From Chromera velia (taxonomy: Eukaryota; Sar; Chromeraceae), in assembly GCA_018398765.1 (NCBI GenBank), contig JAHBMJ010005889.1, forward strand, positions 18,270 to 61,733: a DNA stretch of 43,464 nucleotides, given 5' to 3'. Numbering within the stretch: position 1 is the first letter of the stretch; the number at the start of each line of letters is the position of its first letter. The notes beneath the pieces are model-generated. The model did no database searches, was not told the DNA's origin, and was given only the letters and a program-made list of their open reading frames with translations. The position numbers and the translations under genes were made by a program. This document shows, piece by piece, positions 23,433 through 34,900 of this stretch.

Positions 23433-25878
23433 GTTTGCAGCTGGCCCCAGCAGAGGGTACTCTGGTGCCCCAGCAAGTCACCCACTTCCACGTTGTGGCC
23501 ACTCCAGTGGAGGCCAAGGCCTACTCTTGCAGGTTGATGTTGAACTACTGCGAGGTTGAGGGGGGGGAGGGAGGGGACAAAAGACGTCCGTTCGAACCTC
23601 TGCCGGTCGAAATACAATTGGAGGGATTCGACCCCCGAGGGAACGCCCAGATGGACCCTCTGGCTACACTCGGACAGACGCCGCAGTTGATGGCAGACGG
23701 CCTTGAACTGCCTGACGAGGTTCATGTGAGACCGCAAGTAGAGCCCTTCTTCTCTCCTCATATCCCTCAGTGGTGTGTGGGGGTGGTGCCTGGGCTTGGA
23801 GCGGCCGTGTCTGTGGAGCATGTGGAGTTCCCTCCCTGCCCTCCTCGTTCGGTGATTCACAGGATTGTGGCGTTGATCAACTTCACGGACGAGTATTCTT
23901 TGGCATTCGAGTGGGATCAACAGGAACTCTTCGGAGATTCGGATGTGCTGCAAATTGAACCTGCCAGCGGTCCGTCCGTGCGTCCGTCCATATGTCTATT
24001 TGCTGTCTGTCTCTCTATGTCATCTCAGCTGTTGCCCTGGACTGACGCTTCTTGCTCAGTTTGCTTCCATCGCTCTGTCTCTGTCTCTGTCACCTTAGGG
24101 AAAAGGAGCAAGAAGGGAGAGAGAGGGAATTCTTGTAGACCCATCGCTTAGGCAAAAGTTTTCCATGACCCGTCTGTATTCTTCCTTCTTGTATTTCTAT
24201 CCGACCAGCTGATTGCTTGAAACTAATCATTCCTCTCGTTGCGCCCCAGACCGTCCAATTGCTCCCCACACACCCTTTCATGACTGCCTGCCTGCCTGGC
24301 CGTCTACAGGATTCCTCGAACCCCGATCCCACTGTCTGGTCTCCTTCGTCCTCCACGCGAACGAACAGAACGTGGACGTCTCCGGAGAGGTCGCCTGTCG
24401 TCTGGTGTGGGGACACGCGGAGCACTCGCACGGAGGAAGCCCGAGTCCCGAGGGCGGACGGGCGTCGAGCAACTCTGCCAACACGTCGCAGGAAGGGGAC
24501 ATCTCGAAAATGAGCGTGGAAAAAGGTTCGTTGTGTGGTGTAGCAGAGTTCCTCTCTCCTACCCTTTCTCTCTCTTTCTCCAACTCTTTCGTTCTCTGTC
24601 TCAATCTCCCTCCTTATCCTCTCTGTCTTCCTGTGTCGCCCTGTCTGGGGGGGGGAGGGGGGGTGAGTGAGTGATTGGGTGAGATATTGTAAATGAGAGA
24701 GGGCGGGGAAGTAATCTGCTTATTCATGAGGATGGGTTGAGAGTCTTGTGTCACACGGCATTCTTATTCACTTGCCTCCTCTGTCAATTTGATTGTCAGG
24801 TGACGGGGACGAAGAGTTAATTGCCAGGCACAAAGCGCACCGTCACTTTGTCTCCTTCTCCGATTTCGTTTTGGGCAAATGGAACGAGAAGGAAGCTGCC
24901 AGATTCGAGCACCCTCCTCGCACATCTGTTGTGCACAGACTGACATTTGCAAGGTACCGCCACCTGATCTCCACAGAAGGGGGACAGAGATTTCTTCAGG
25001 TGAGTGAATTGATATCTCCCATGACCTCATTAGAGCTCTTTGTGCTCGGCTCGCTCGGTAGGCTGGGGGAAAAGGTTTTTTCTAGTGAAGAAACACAAGG
25101 AAAGGAAAAGGACAGGACGAAAGAGAAGTGGAAGACTCCTTTGTCAGCCTCAGAGGCAGCAGTCGGTTTTTTTGGATCAGATTTGTTGTTGCAAGAAGCA
25201 AAATGGGAGGACTCGACAACCAGTCTGTCTGTAATCTTGGTCCACTTCCCTTTTGCCTCATTTAGACAAACGTGCCCCCTTTCGGCAACTCAACGGTTCT
25301 CCCGTTTCATACCTCATTCGACTCCTTTGCACTTCAACCACAATGTCTGTCCTTTATTTTGCGTGTCTGGTTGTGCCCCTCTGTGTGCAGCGATCTCTTC
25401 GGCAGCTTCAGCTGCCCCGGAAGCTCTTGCAGTTCTACGGCCCCAGTGGTCTGATTGAGAGACAGGAGGGCTCAGGGGACACGCAGGGCCTCCGACGGGG
25501 TTCCATTTCTCAGAGCCTTGGGGCATCGGTCGGTCGGTCGGTCGGTCGGCTGCTTTCTCTTTTTTTTTGTCGGTCGTGCTGCTGTTGAAGGGTCAAGGTG
25601 AAGCGAACATCCACATCCATGCTCAGAGACGTCAATGCATTCACAGTAAACACTCACAACACATGTAGAGGTTTACTTGTAAGGTAGAAAGCCGGCAGGA
25701 GCATGCATTCACGCTAGCGTGCAACCTCACTCATCTAGACACTCTTGCGATTGTGTTCCTCGCAAGAGTTTGCGTGTTGGTCAATTGTTTGGACACTGGT
25801 CTGGAAGCTGAAAGACCTTTATGGTATGTCCGCTTAAAAGCAGCCCCCCTGTCTCTCTCTCTTCCCCTTTGTCTCTCT

Positions 25879-25918
<40 letters not shown>

Positions 25919-28076
25919 AGTCACAGCCAGACGCAAAGCAAAACAGGAGGCCACTCCCAGACCGGGGGTCCCTCCACTTCTCCCTTCGAGTCCTCTGTCG
26001 ACACTCTGCCCTCAGAGGTGCCCATCTACGTCAGGGTCACCGCCAGAGTGGGGCAGTGGATTGTGAGGAATCCAGAGGCGAGGAGGAAGTTCCTGGTTCT
26101 ACCGCCCCTCCGCACTGTGCCGGTGATGGAACAACTTGTCGAAGAGGCAGGAGGAGACGGAGAAGCACGTGTGGAGGCTGAGGGAATGGTGGCAGGAGAG
26201 GAACAAAGGCGCGCGTCTGAAATTTCAGTTGCAGTAACGGAGGTGGAGATTGACGACGACGTAAGTCTGGCGAGAAAGATTCGGTCGTTCTGGGCTCTTC
26301 CATTTTTTCCCTTGTCATGCCTTTGAAAGTCCACACACACAGTCTAATCAGCTGATCTGGATTTTGCCTCTTCCTTTGATTCATTTGCTTTCCGGGTTGC
26401 ACTCCGAGGGTGGTTTCGCAAAATTACTGAAAGACGTCCACTGAGCGAGGCTCCCCTATCTTTTATCGACTCACAGAGATGGCTGTACCGGAGGTTTTCT
26501 AGTTGCCGTCTTTCTTGAATGCGTGTTTGCGCATGCCATCAGACAATATTCGCACCGGAAATGTACGTGTGGGTCTGCAGACGCCTGGCGAGTCGGCAAC
26601 CCTTGAAGAGGAGGGGGGCGCGAGGCCCTCCACCTTCTCTCGGGAAGGGTCCGTCACGGGAGGGGGGAAGGCAGGAGCAGGGAAGGGATCTCTGTTCTCT
26701 CCGGAACGTGCGGAGCTGACGGCAGAGGTGTTCAAGGAGGTCATGCGGTCTATTCTCGAGAAACCTGAGTTTTTCTCACTGTGCCAGAGAATATCCACAC
26801 AAGATCCCCCTGTTTTCAAACAGCTGAGAGATTCTCCTCCTCCCTCCCCCCGCGTTCTCCACAAAGAACTGGCAGCCACTGGAGACGGTCTTGCAAAGGG
26901 CGTAGCAGGTCTCGGAGAGGAGGACGGAGAGGCAGAGGGGGAGACGACTGCTGAGAAGGCTGCATCAGCAGCTGGTCTCTCTGGGTCTTTTGATGCGGGT
27001 GCAGTAGGAGAGGAGGCAGCAGAAGGGGAGGCTGCAGCAGCCGAGGAGGGGGGTTCAGGAGGGGACTCAGACTCCCCCCCTCCTGCTCCCTCACCTGAAG
27101 GACAAGGGGAAGGAGAAGGAGAGGGGGGGCAGACGATGCCCCCCTCTGATGGCGTTGCCTCTCCTGAGGAGGAAACGGGAGGAGGGGCAGTGGAGGGAGA
27201 GAAGAGAGTGTCAGAGAAGGAGAAGGAGAAGCCGCACCGCCCTGCAATCATCGAATTGCCCCCAACGGAATGGGCCCCTCTTCTGAACGATCTGCTTCCG
27301 AACATTCCGGATCTGTACAAGAGACTCACGGTGAGTGGGAGAGGTTTTTTTTTAAATGCATTTTCCAGCTCGGTCCAACGTTCTTCCTGTTGCCACGACT
27401 CAAAATCAACTTTTGAACAACACTTACTTGGCTTGAGCACGTCATCCCACGTTGTGGTGAATTCCTTTTCATGCGAAAGAAAGGGAGTGACTGAGTGAGT
27501 GGGTGAGGGATTGCTTAACTGACTGACTGACTGACTGACTGACTGACTGACTGACTGAGCGTGTGCGTCACTGACTGACTGGCTTAGTTAGTAAGTGAGT
27601 GAGCAAATGGTCCTGCCTGCTTACTTGCGGTTGTGCCGTCCTGCGTGACTTTGCAGAAGGTGGTGAAACTTGGGGAGGAAGAGGAAGGGGTTGTGGTGGC
27701 AGGAGGGGTCTCTGCAGACCTGCCTGGGGATTTGCCTGAGGAGACGGCCATCAAGGTGGAGACGGTTGGTTTGAATATCGATGAGATGGACCTCGACATG
27801 ATTGCTGTGGATGACGACGACGACCTTGGCCCTGTGCCTGAGTACAAACCATACCAGACTGGGTCGGTGAAAGCGGACCCCGATGGCAAGTTCACAGTCG
27901 ATGATGAAGACGCGGGGGTGGCGACTCCCATTGCCCTCAGTCGTCCTCTCGACAAGTCTCCATGCGACCTCCAGTCCCTCCCTTCGGTGGTCTCTGAGAT
28001 CTTCAGAGAAGTCTTGGTCTCTCTTTTTGATGAGGTCATGGCAGGCAAGACGGACTGGACTGAGCCTCCCTTATGA
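13162..28076 (+). CDS. CFAP65: CFAP65 (CCDC108/FAP65) cilia- and flagella-associated protein
   Basis: Twenty-three exons: 13162-14247, 14714-14906, 15136-15361, 15773-16285, 16648-16825, 17174-17453, 17743-17890, 18234-18447, 18702-19244, 19590-19716, 19924-20202, 20489-20638, 21024-21571, 21905-22080, 22486-22561, 22968-23117, 23441-23969, 24310-24525, 24800-24999, 25391-25528, 25919-26260, 26581-27330 and 27657-28076. Every phase chains, giving about 2493 residues; vertebrate CFAP65 has about 1900. CFAP65 is an axonemal central-apparatus protein needed for flagellar motility. The N-terminal ELVWEGWQPGGE block and the following TKFF/FRP pattern match CFAP65 closely. Successive ASH/MSP-like beta domains (FRP, NxG, VDFG motifs) follow to about residue 1880. 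Exon 22 encodes a Glu/Gly-rich acidic stretch, as in animal CFAP65, between two conserved C-terminal helices. Start is ATG 13162; no earlier in-frame ATG exists in the open frame. Exon 15 (76 nt) and the exon 17 donor are the least certain boundaries. Confidence 0.92.
14329..14363. repeat. (TG)n microsatellite in CFAP65 intron 1
   Basis: A run of about 13 TG units with a few interruptions, about 80 bases downstream of the exon 1 donor. Confidence 0.85.
16953..17014. repeat. compound (TC)n(TG)n microsatellite in CFAP65 intron 5
   Basis: About 13 TC units pass directly into about 16 TG units. It is the same compound arrangement as at 18170-18232 and 20684-20765, so one template type recurs along the gene. 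Confidence 0.9.
17706..17732. repeat. (CCCT)n microsatellite at a 3' splice site
   Basis: About seven CCCT units immediately upstream of CTTGCAG and exon 7 of CFAP65 (starts 17743). The repeat provides the polypyrimidine tract of this intron. Confidence 0.8.
18170..18232. repeat. (TC)n(TG)n(TC)n forming the 3' splice site of CFAP65 exon 8
   Basis: A compound dinucleotide array ends directly in the CAG acceptor of exon 8 (starts 18234), so the whole branch-to-acceptor tract is simple repeat. Confidence 0.85.
20684..20765. repeat. compound (TC)n(TG)n microsatellite in CFAP65 intron 12
   Basis: About 12 TC units followed by a long TG run with a few CG and TA interruptions. It begins about 45 bases after the exon 12 donor. 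Confidence 0.9.
23391..23440. repeat. (TG)n at the 3' splice site of CFAP65 exon 17
   Basis: A TG run of about 18 units is followed by TTGTTTGCAG and the exon start at 23441. It resembles the UG-rich acceptor tracts known from other eukaryotes. Confidence 0.85.
25885..25918. repeat. (TG)n directly abutting the acceptor of CFAP65 exon 21
   Basis: About 14 TG units run straight into TGCAG with no intervening pyrimidine tract; exon 21 begins at 25919. Confidence 0.88.
27511..27559. repeat. (GACT)n microsatellite in CFAP65 intron 22
   Basis: About eleven tandem GACT (equivalently CTGA) units in the last CFAP65 intron. Further partial GTGA and GACT repeats extend on both sides. Confidence 0.88.
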
Positions 28077-29707
28077 CCGATCACTAAAATATACAGAACT
28101 GTTGCCCTAGCTCTTTTAACAGGAACCAATGTACCGTTTGTTTGATATTGTGCATAAAAGACTATAAAATTAAATTATGATAAAACTGCATATGCTAATG
28201 AATGAAATCATTGAATTTCTTTGCGACTACATACTCCATACGTGTCCGAGAAGCCGTCTCGTTAGTATTAGTATTTTTTTTTTTAACGGTTGTATACTAT
28301 ATATGATTATACACATTATGCATATTACTCATCAAAATCAAGGATCAAAATCTAATTAAAGCAGCCTAATAAAGCTATAAAGTTATATATACCGATATAT
28401 AGCTAGATAGATACCAGCTTTAACCGCCCCAATTCACCTCAATTCAAATTCAATAAAAAAAAAAATAATGATTTAAATAGTTATGAAAAAACATATCAAT
28501 TTCAAGTATCTTCACACACTGGCAATTACTCCTATTTTACTATAACCCTAATAAATATAGTTACGTATACAGTGTTTGATTTTTTTATTTAAAAAATGTA
28601 TTTTCAATTATATTATTTAATTACATAACATAATTGAAGATGTGTATATACTTACGCACAGCAGTTTTTGTATACTGCAAGTACGAGAAATAAAATGCTG
28701 TGGCAGCTGTGGCAGTTGAACCTCTTGACCGCTGTTGTTTCGATTAATACGTAAAACGGATGTCACCACTCAGGCTGGCAAACTGACTTTCTCAAGCACA
28801 GAACATAGCACGGGATTTTACATTCTAAAAGCAACGCAGCAGCAAGGCAGCGTCTACACGCACAGCGAGAGCCTTGCACTCATTCTGCGGAAAGGTGCCA
28901 GTAAGATCCGGCAGGAAGGACGGATTTCAAAAACATGCAAAGTCTAATTAATCAGCGAAAAATCTGAACTTCAAACATGCAGTCGGGAAAGGCGTTTGTA
29001 CACAGATTGATGCAAAGCTGCACGCATGTATGTCAGTAAGTCAGTCATGCATACATGTCTTTATCTTGTTCATGCTTTATTCATCTCCCTGACGCTCTCT
29101 GATCCCCTCACTTAATTTCTCGTTGACTGAAATGAAGGATCAAAACAGAGCTAGGGCATGCAGCTTGCATCCTCTTTCCCTCTTTCTCGTTTCTTTCGGA
29201 ATTAAGGAAATTAAGAGGCGATCAAAAAAGGACTCCCGGACTTGTCTGTCCGAGTCGAGTCCATGCATCCCTCACTCTCTCTCTCTGTTTCTCTGTCGCG
29301 ACAGACAGACAAAACGACACACCGAGTTTACTCTATAGAGAAGAAGTGACGAGAGTGGAGACAGGGACCAGAACGAGAGAGACAGACGAAGAAGAAAGAG
29401 GTGAGAGAGACACAAAATTGAATTGGAAAGGCACTCACTTGAAATTGACGCATGCACGCAGTGTTCACTCATCGACATGAACGCAAGCAACGATCATAAA
29501 GACTGTGCAGTGTCGGTCGACACTGCATGCATGCAAAAAGGCGGGGCGGTTAACCCGCAGAGACAGACAGACAGGAGACGTTTCTTCGCATCTCCAAACA
29601 AGTCCGAGTCTAGGGAACCGCCCCCCTAGCTCTCTCACCCGAAACCCCCGAGACTGCATGCCCACACAGGATGCAGAATTGAGGAGAGGGAAGCTTTCAG
29701 TGAAGAC

Positions 29708-29740
<33 letters not shown>

Positions 29741-29800
29741 AAGAACCTTAATTCATTCCCCTTCCCTTATTCCCTCAGGTCCCAATACCCCCACCCGCCC
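28077..29800. other. AT-rich spacer between convergent CFAP65 and alveolin genes
   Basis: CFAP65 (+) and the alveolin gene (-) end towards each other here. Bases about 28130-28690 form a marked AT-rich island; an AATAAA occurs near 28368, but whether it is used is unknown. From about 28700 composition returns to normal. A 60-codon open stretch at about 28750-28947 has a protein-like look, but no ATG start, splice context or homology was recognised. Bases about 29711-29740 are (ACAG)n. No gene is called. Confidence 0.55.
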
Positions 29801-31507
29801 TCACACAACAAGCACAAAGGAGAGAAGTGAACGGGTCTGCTCGACAACCTCAACAGCAGGCATCGAGTGAACCCCGTCCGCCTCCTTCAACAAAAATTCG
29901 TCTTTCTCGGCATCGTAGGCCACAATCAGAACGTACCGCAGGGGCGCCTGATCACCCCTGATGGAGACCCATCCCTCCTGTGGCCCCTTCTCGAGCGCAG
30001 CGATGAATGGGGAGCCGAGGACCTTTGCCTGCATGATCAGCTGGCGGGAGAGCTTGCCTGACTCGTCGTCGGTTGCGAGGGGGGGGAGGACCTCTGTCTT
30101 CGCCTCCATGCGTGCAGCGGTCTCCTTGGCCTCCTTCCTCTCGTGCGCCTGCGTCTCGTCTCCACTCAACGCAGTCGAGATGAGGTCGATGAGGCCCCCT
30201 GTCGCGAAGGCCGCACGCACAGCGTCCCCCTCGGTGGAGGTAGTCGCGTCGCACAGCAGGCGCTTGCGCGTTGCCGCAACGTTGGAGAGGACCTCCTCGA
30301 CCTTCGGCCAGTCCTCGTTGGTGTGCACCTCCACTGCCCCGACGTCACACACGAGTTGGAGGAACATCTCGGGGGAACCGCAGTGGCCTTCGGGGTGGTG
30401 GGAGAAGGCGTCGAGGTTGGGGACGATCTCAACCGCCTTCCTCTGCTTGGCCTCAAGCAGCCAGGCGCAGTTGCGGTCGTACAAGGCCTTCTGGGCGTCC
30501 TCCACCCCCCATCTTCTCTGTGAAAGGAGGTAGTCAAAGAAGAGACGACGGCGCGAGATTCTCTTCCCTGTCAGGAACTCGTACATGTCGGCGAAGGTGA
30601 AGAGATGTTCGAGGCCCTCGATGGAGCAGGGCGTCGTCTCGGCTTCTTTGAACCTCGACAGCCATGCCATCATCAGGCTGAGATCTTTGGAGGGAAGCCT
30701 GTCAAGCTTCTTTGAGTTCAGCTCGAAGGGAGACATCGTGGGTGCAGGGATGACCAGAGGGAGAGGCACAGCGACATAATTGTCGACTGGCACTGGGACC
30801 TCCTTCTCGACCTCCACGATCTCGTGAACCACCTCCCGCTCCTTCACAACGGGGACATCACGGTCGAGGTACTGGAGGATTCTGTCCACAATCTCCGGCA
30901 CAGGGATGTCACGGTGGACGTACTCGATCTTGGGAACAGGCACGTAAACGATCTTTTCTACGATCGTCTCAACGGGCTTCTCCACGATCTTCTCAACAGG
31001 GACAGGCACGTGGACGATCTTCTCTACGATCGTCTCAACGGGCTTCTCCACAATCTTCTCAACAGGGACAGGGACGTGAACGATCTTCTCCACGATCGTC
31101 TCAACGGGCTTCTCCACGATCTTCTCAACAGTGACAGGCACGTGAACGATCTTCTCCACGATCGTCTCAACGGGCTTCTCCACGATCTTCTCAACAGTGA
31201 CAGGCACGTGAACGATCTTTTCTACGATCGTCTCAACGGGCTTCTCCACGATCTTTTCAACAGGTACGTGAACGGGCTTCTCCACGATCTTTTCCACGAT
31301 CTTCTCAACTGTCTTCTCCACGATCTTTTCAACGGGCACGTGAACGGGCTTCTCCACGATCTTTTCCACGATCTTCTCAACTGTCTTCTCCACGATCTTC
31401 TCAACAGGCACGTGGACAGGTTTCTCCACGATCTTTTCAACGGGGACGTGAACGGTCTTCTCCACGATCTTCTCAACAGGCACCTCCACTTGCCTCTCAA
31501 CGACAGT
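29801..31507 (-). CDS. alveolin (inner membrane complex protein), 3' exon
   Basis: A single open exon of 568 residues on the minus strand, entered in phase 0 from a TTTCTGCAG acceptor and ending at TGA 29803-29801. Roughly the first 190 residues are the diagnostic alveolin repeat, with endless EKIVE, VHVP and VPV cores rich in Val, Glu, Lys, Pro and Ile. Alveolins are intermediate-filament-like proteins under the alveolar sacs of apicomplexans, chromerids, dinoflagellates and ciliates. After a VPVPV-rich hinge there are about 315 residues of globular-looking sequence that I cannot assign, with blocks such as [20 protein letters not shown] and [23 protein letters not shown]. The exon has no ATG at its 5' end, so at least one upstream exon exists: either a short private one in 31508-31980 or the neighbouring coiled-coil gene, whose last exon offers a phase-0 donor at 32023. 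Confidence 0.85.
   Translation of the reverse strand, partial: TVVERQVEVPVEKIVEKTVHVPVEKIVEKPVHVPVEKIVEKTVEKIVEKIVEKPVHVPVEKIVEKTVEKIVEKIVEKPVHVPVEKIVEKPVETIVEKIVHVPVTVEKIVEKPVETIVEKIVHVPVTVEKIVEKPVETIVEKIVHVPVPVEKIVEKPVETIVEKIVHVPVPVEKIVEKPVETIVEKIVYVPVPKIEYVHRDIPVPEIVDRILQYLDRDVPVVKEREVVHEIVEVEKEVPVPVDNYVAVPLPLVIPAPTMSPFELNSKKLDRLPSKDLSLMMAWLSRFKEAETTPCSIEGLEHLFTFADMYEFLTGKRISRRRLFFDYLLSQRRWGVEDAQKALYDRNCAWLLEAKQRKAVEIVPNLDAFSHHPEGHCGSPEMFLQLVCDVGAVEVHTNEDWPKVEEVLSNVAATRKRLLCDATTSTEGDAVRAAFATGGLIDLISTALSGDETQAHERKEAKETAARMEAKTEVLPPLATDDESGKLSRQLIMQAKVLGSPFIAALEKGPQEGWVSIRGDQAPLRYVLIVAYDAEKDEFLLKEADGVHSMPAVEVVEQTRSLLSFVLVV
30950..31275 (-). repeat. 66-bp coding tandem repeat (22 residues) in the alveolin
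   Basis: The anchor CGATCGTCTC recurs at 30961, 31027, 31093, 31159 and 31225, exactly 66 bp apart. Each unit encodes 22 residues of the form VHVPV(T/P)[16 protein letters not shown]. Units are nearly identical at DNA level, showing recent duplication or homogenisation. Confidence 0.9.
31265..31450 (-). repeat. 72-bp coding tandem repeat (24 residues) in the alveolin
   Basis: Two near-identical 72-bp units encode VHVP followed by [12 protein letters not shown] quartets. They adjoin the 66-bp array and are built from the same 12-bp (four-residue) submotif. Confidence 0.75.
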
Positions 31508-31980
31508 CTGCAGAAAGCAGTAAGAGCGTTTGAGACGCAGTCTAATTCAGAAACCACGAAAAGGCGGAAGGCAAAGAAGGGGAGGGGGGCAAAATCAGCA
31601 TGACAGGACATCTCAAGACAGGAGCCGAGCGGAACCGTTGGAAAATGGTCCGAGACACAATTCAGAGGGACAGCAAACAGCTATGAAGTCTTTAAGACGC
31701 AGACAAACACCGACGCAAACGCATCTATAGATTCCAACCCATCCTGGTCGCGAGAACACAGTCGCACACTCACAGTGCTGCACCTAGTAGTACTCAGGTC
31801 AGTGAGGGATAGACGGGAGAGGGATGAGCGAGACTGGAAGAACGAGAAGAGAGTGAGGAAGAGAGACAGACACAGACACAGATATGCTCAGTCACACATA
31901 CTTCCTCACTCAACGAGAGGGGGGGGGATGGGAAGGCGCACAGAGCCCAAAACAGCCGTCTTATCTAAGCATACAAAAAA

Positions 31981-34900
31981 TCAAGAGATCGATCCATCGA
32001 CCTGGATATGCTTGAGGGTCACCAGGGGAGGCGCTGCCAGGTCGATCTTCATCCCAGGATACCAAGACGACTTTCTTGAGAGGCGTCTCAGCCCGAAGGT
32101 CGGGTACTCGGAAACAAAGGAGCCGTTCAGTTCATTTTCCTCCACTGTCTGCCTCTCCTTCTCTCTCTCCTGCTCTTCCTCGACCTCCTCCAGGTGGCTG
32201 ATGATGTTGTTCATTCTATCGTAGAGCTTCTTTGTTCTGTTCAGCTCCTGCTCCCGGCTGACGTCAAGCAGACTCTCTGACAGACGGGAGGAGACGCGGG
32301 CGATCGCAACGGGAACGGCTTCAGGGGGAACGTGGGGGGCTCCGTCTGAAGTTCGTCTGCTGCCTACGGGAGAGGGCTCTTCTTCGGGGGACGACAGGGG
32401 CTGGGAAGGTTGTTCGTGAAGAGACTCCATCAGAGACTCTGCTCGAGAGGAAATCAGAGACTTTGCTTCGCTGAGGAGACTTTTTGCCATCTTCAGCACC
32501 TGCTGTCCAGACGGGGCCATGCTGGTCGCTAGCTCGGATTGGGTCTCCGGAACTGAATGCATGGACAGGGACACTCTCGTGAGTGGTTTGGGAGGAGGGA
32601 GAAGGCTCTTCTGATCGTCTTCGAGCTCAGATCTCCCTCTAGAGACTGCCCTAGACACGGACCGAGAGGGGGCTTCACTCTGTTGGGGGTCGGGGTAAGA
32701 AGAGCCAGAGTGGTCTGACAGATCTTCGGCTGCTTGTGCGAGCTCATCTCCCAGGGCAGAGATGCGGGGGTTCTGGAGGGAGACGCCCAGCGGTCGCATG
32801 GGGGGGGACGCGAGCGATGAACGGGGCTCCTCCGAGGCAATCGTGACGCTCTTCTTTGCCCCAGAGCCTCTGCCTCTGGGCTTTCGGAGCACAGTGGGTT
32901 CCTGAGAGGGCGGCTGTGAAAGCATGGCAGCGATGGGCTGTGAGGTTTGGGAGACTACTGAGGGGGCCCTGGGGATGTGGAGGCCACCATAAGCCCGTCC
33001 GCAGAAGAGAGAGCCTTGCGAGACGGTAGACCCCCTCCGGTTGTGGGTGGTCATCCTGTTGACGGTCTTCTCGTGCAGATGGCTCTGAAGGTCGTTGATC
33101 TGTTTCTTGTACTCGTCCTCCCTCTTCTTCATGGCCTCGATCTGTTGTTTGAGGAGCTCGTTCTCTGCCCGGGTGGTCATATATTCCCTCTCGTTCCGGG
33201 CCATCTCCGTGCGAGGGGAGAGGAGGGTGAGGGCGTCTCCCGCAGCTGCAGGGTCAGCCACACGAAGACCACTGCTGACGTCAGACATGCTCAGGTTCGC
33301 CCCCTTCCGCTTCAGATCGGTCTGCAAGAGGCGAAGGGAGACGGGGAAGGGAGAGGATGAAGGGGGACGCAGGGTTGGGCCGGGGTGAGAGAGAATGACT
33401 GGCAGTGGTTACAAAGCAATTAAAGCGAAGGCAAACATGGGGGNGGGGGGGGGGGGGAGGGAGGACGGAGGCAGCTAGAAAAGAGACGGTCTACTTTTCT
33501 TTTCAAGGTAAAATCTGAGTGGCTGTCTGACTGACCATTGATCTTCTCTCATCTCCCAGGGCCTTCCTGTGCTGCTCTTTGACTTTGCTCAACTCCTCGT
33601 GGAAACGCTCCTCCATCTCTTTCATCTCAACGTTCTTCTGCTCCAGCTCCTTCTCTTTCGCGTCTGCTTTCGCTTGAGCCGCTCGCTTGTCGGCTTCCAG
33701 ATGCTCGAACTCCTGCTCGAGTCTTTCAATCGCCTCTCCCCTCTCCTTCACTTCTCGCTTCAGCTTCTCCATCTCACCGTTCCCCCCGCGTGGTGTTGTC
33801 AGGGACGGGCCGGGGGCGCACGCAGAGAAACTCTCGGACAGGGGGGGCTCCGGTCTCTCATGGCTGTCGTAATGCGTCGACACTGCAAGGAAAAGGCACA
33901 TAAGGGGACAGAGGCAGTGCAAACAACGTTCACGCAGGGGAGAGGGACAGAAGGAACTTCAACTCCTGTCGAGACAAAAAAACAGAGCGGCAGAGACTCC
34001 AGTCCCACTCCCTTGAGGAATCAGCAGAAGAGAAGGAGGCGCATGCGGGGCACTCTGGACTTACTTCCGAGTGTGTTGGTGGCCTCGGAATGGTTCGTCT
34101 CCCCTCGCTTCAGCGCCAGCTTTCGCACAGCAGGTGTCTTTGGAGAGGCCGAGCTTTGGGAGTCCATGGACTCGCGCCGTCTTCCCGAAAGAGAGCTTGC
34201 ACCGGTGGAAGCGGCAGCGCGAACACCAGGTGTCTTTGGTGAGGCCGAGGTGTGCGACTCCATGGAGTCGCGTCTTCTTCCAGAGGGAGAACTTGCACCC
34301 ATAGAAGCTGCATTGCAAAGGGGGAGAGAGAGAGGACGTTGGTCAGTCAGCGCTGAGGGCACAGAGGTTTCGCTGAATCTGGTGTGTTTCAACTTCCTGG
34401 CTGTTGAAAGGAGTCGACTCTACGCAGGAAACGATCATGCAGGGGGGATTTTTACGAAAGAATGGGGAACAGTCACGCCGTCTCTGCGACAAAAAAAATC
34501 GGTTGACACAGAAAGAGAGAGACGACCGACAAGAGCAACCAAGTGCCCGTTCCGACTTACGATGGAGATTCAGGGTAGCCGTAGAGCCATTGATCTGCCC
34601 GGTCCGCCCTTTGGTCGAGAGGTTTGCTGCAAACAAACAAGGACGAGAAAGCCGATTAATCCCAGGCAGCCGAATATTCGAATAGGAGACACGTTTCAGT
34701 CCTGACAGGGGTTTGCCCTCACCTTTTGTTTGGGGAGTTGCTCTGGAAGCTGCTGAGCCTGTAGAATCAGCAGAGAATCGCCTGCTCTGAGTACGTGCTC
34801 CCGCGGGGGCTGCACGCAAAAAAAGTGAAAGTGGAGTGAGTAAAAAGTCGACTGACGCTTCCTTCAGAAGAGACGACAGTTGATGATGCTCACACATCTG

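Noticed and set aside
26499-27440. 313-codon minus-strand open frame, Ser/Pro-rich
   Set aside because: It is antisense to CFAP65 exon 22, whose sense frame is phase-linked to its neighbours and has conserved helices.
28735-28947. 70-codon frame downstream of CFAP65
   Set aside because: It looks somewhat protein-like but starts at a TTG, has no in-frame ATG and no recognisable splice context or homologue.
30824-31603. 259-codon + strand open frame of Leu/Asp/His repeats
   Set aside because: It is the antisense reading of the alveolin repeat; the VPV/EKIVE sense frame is the known family.
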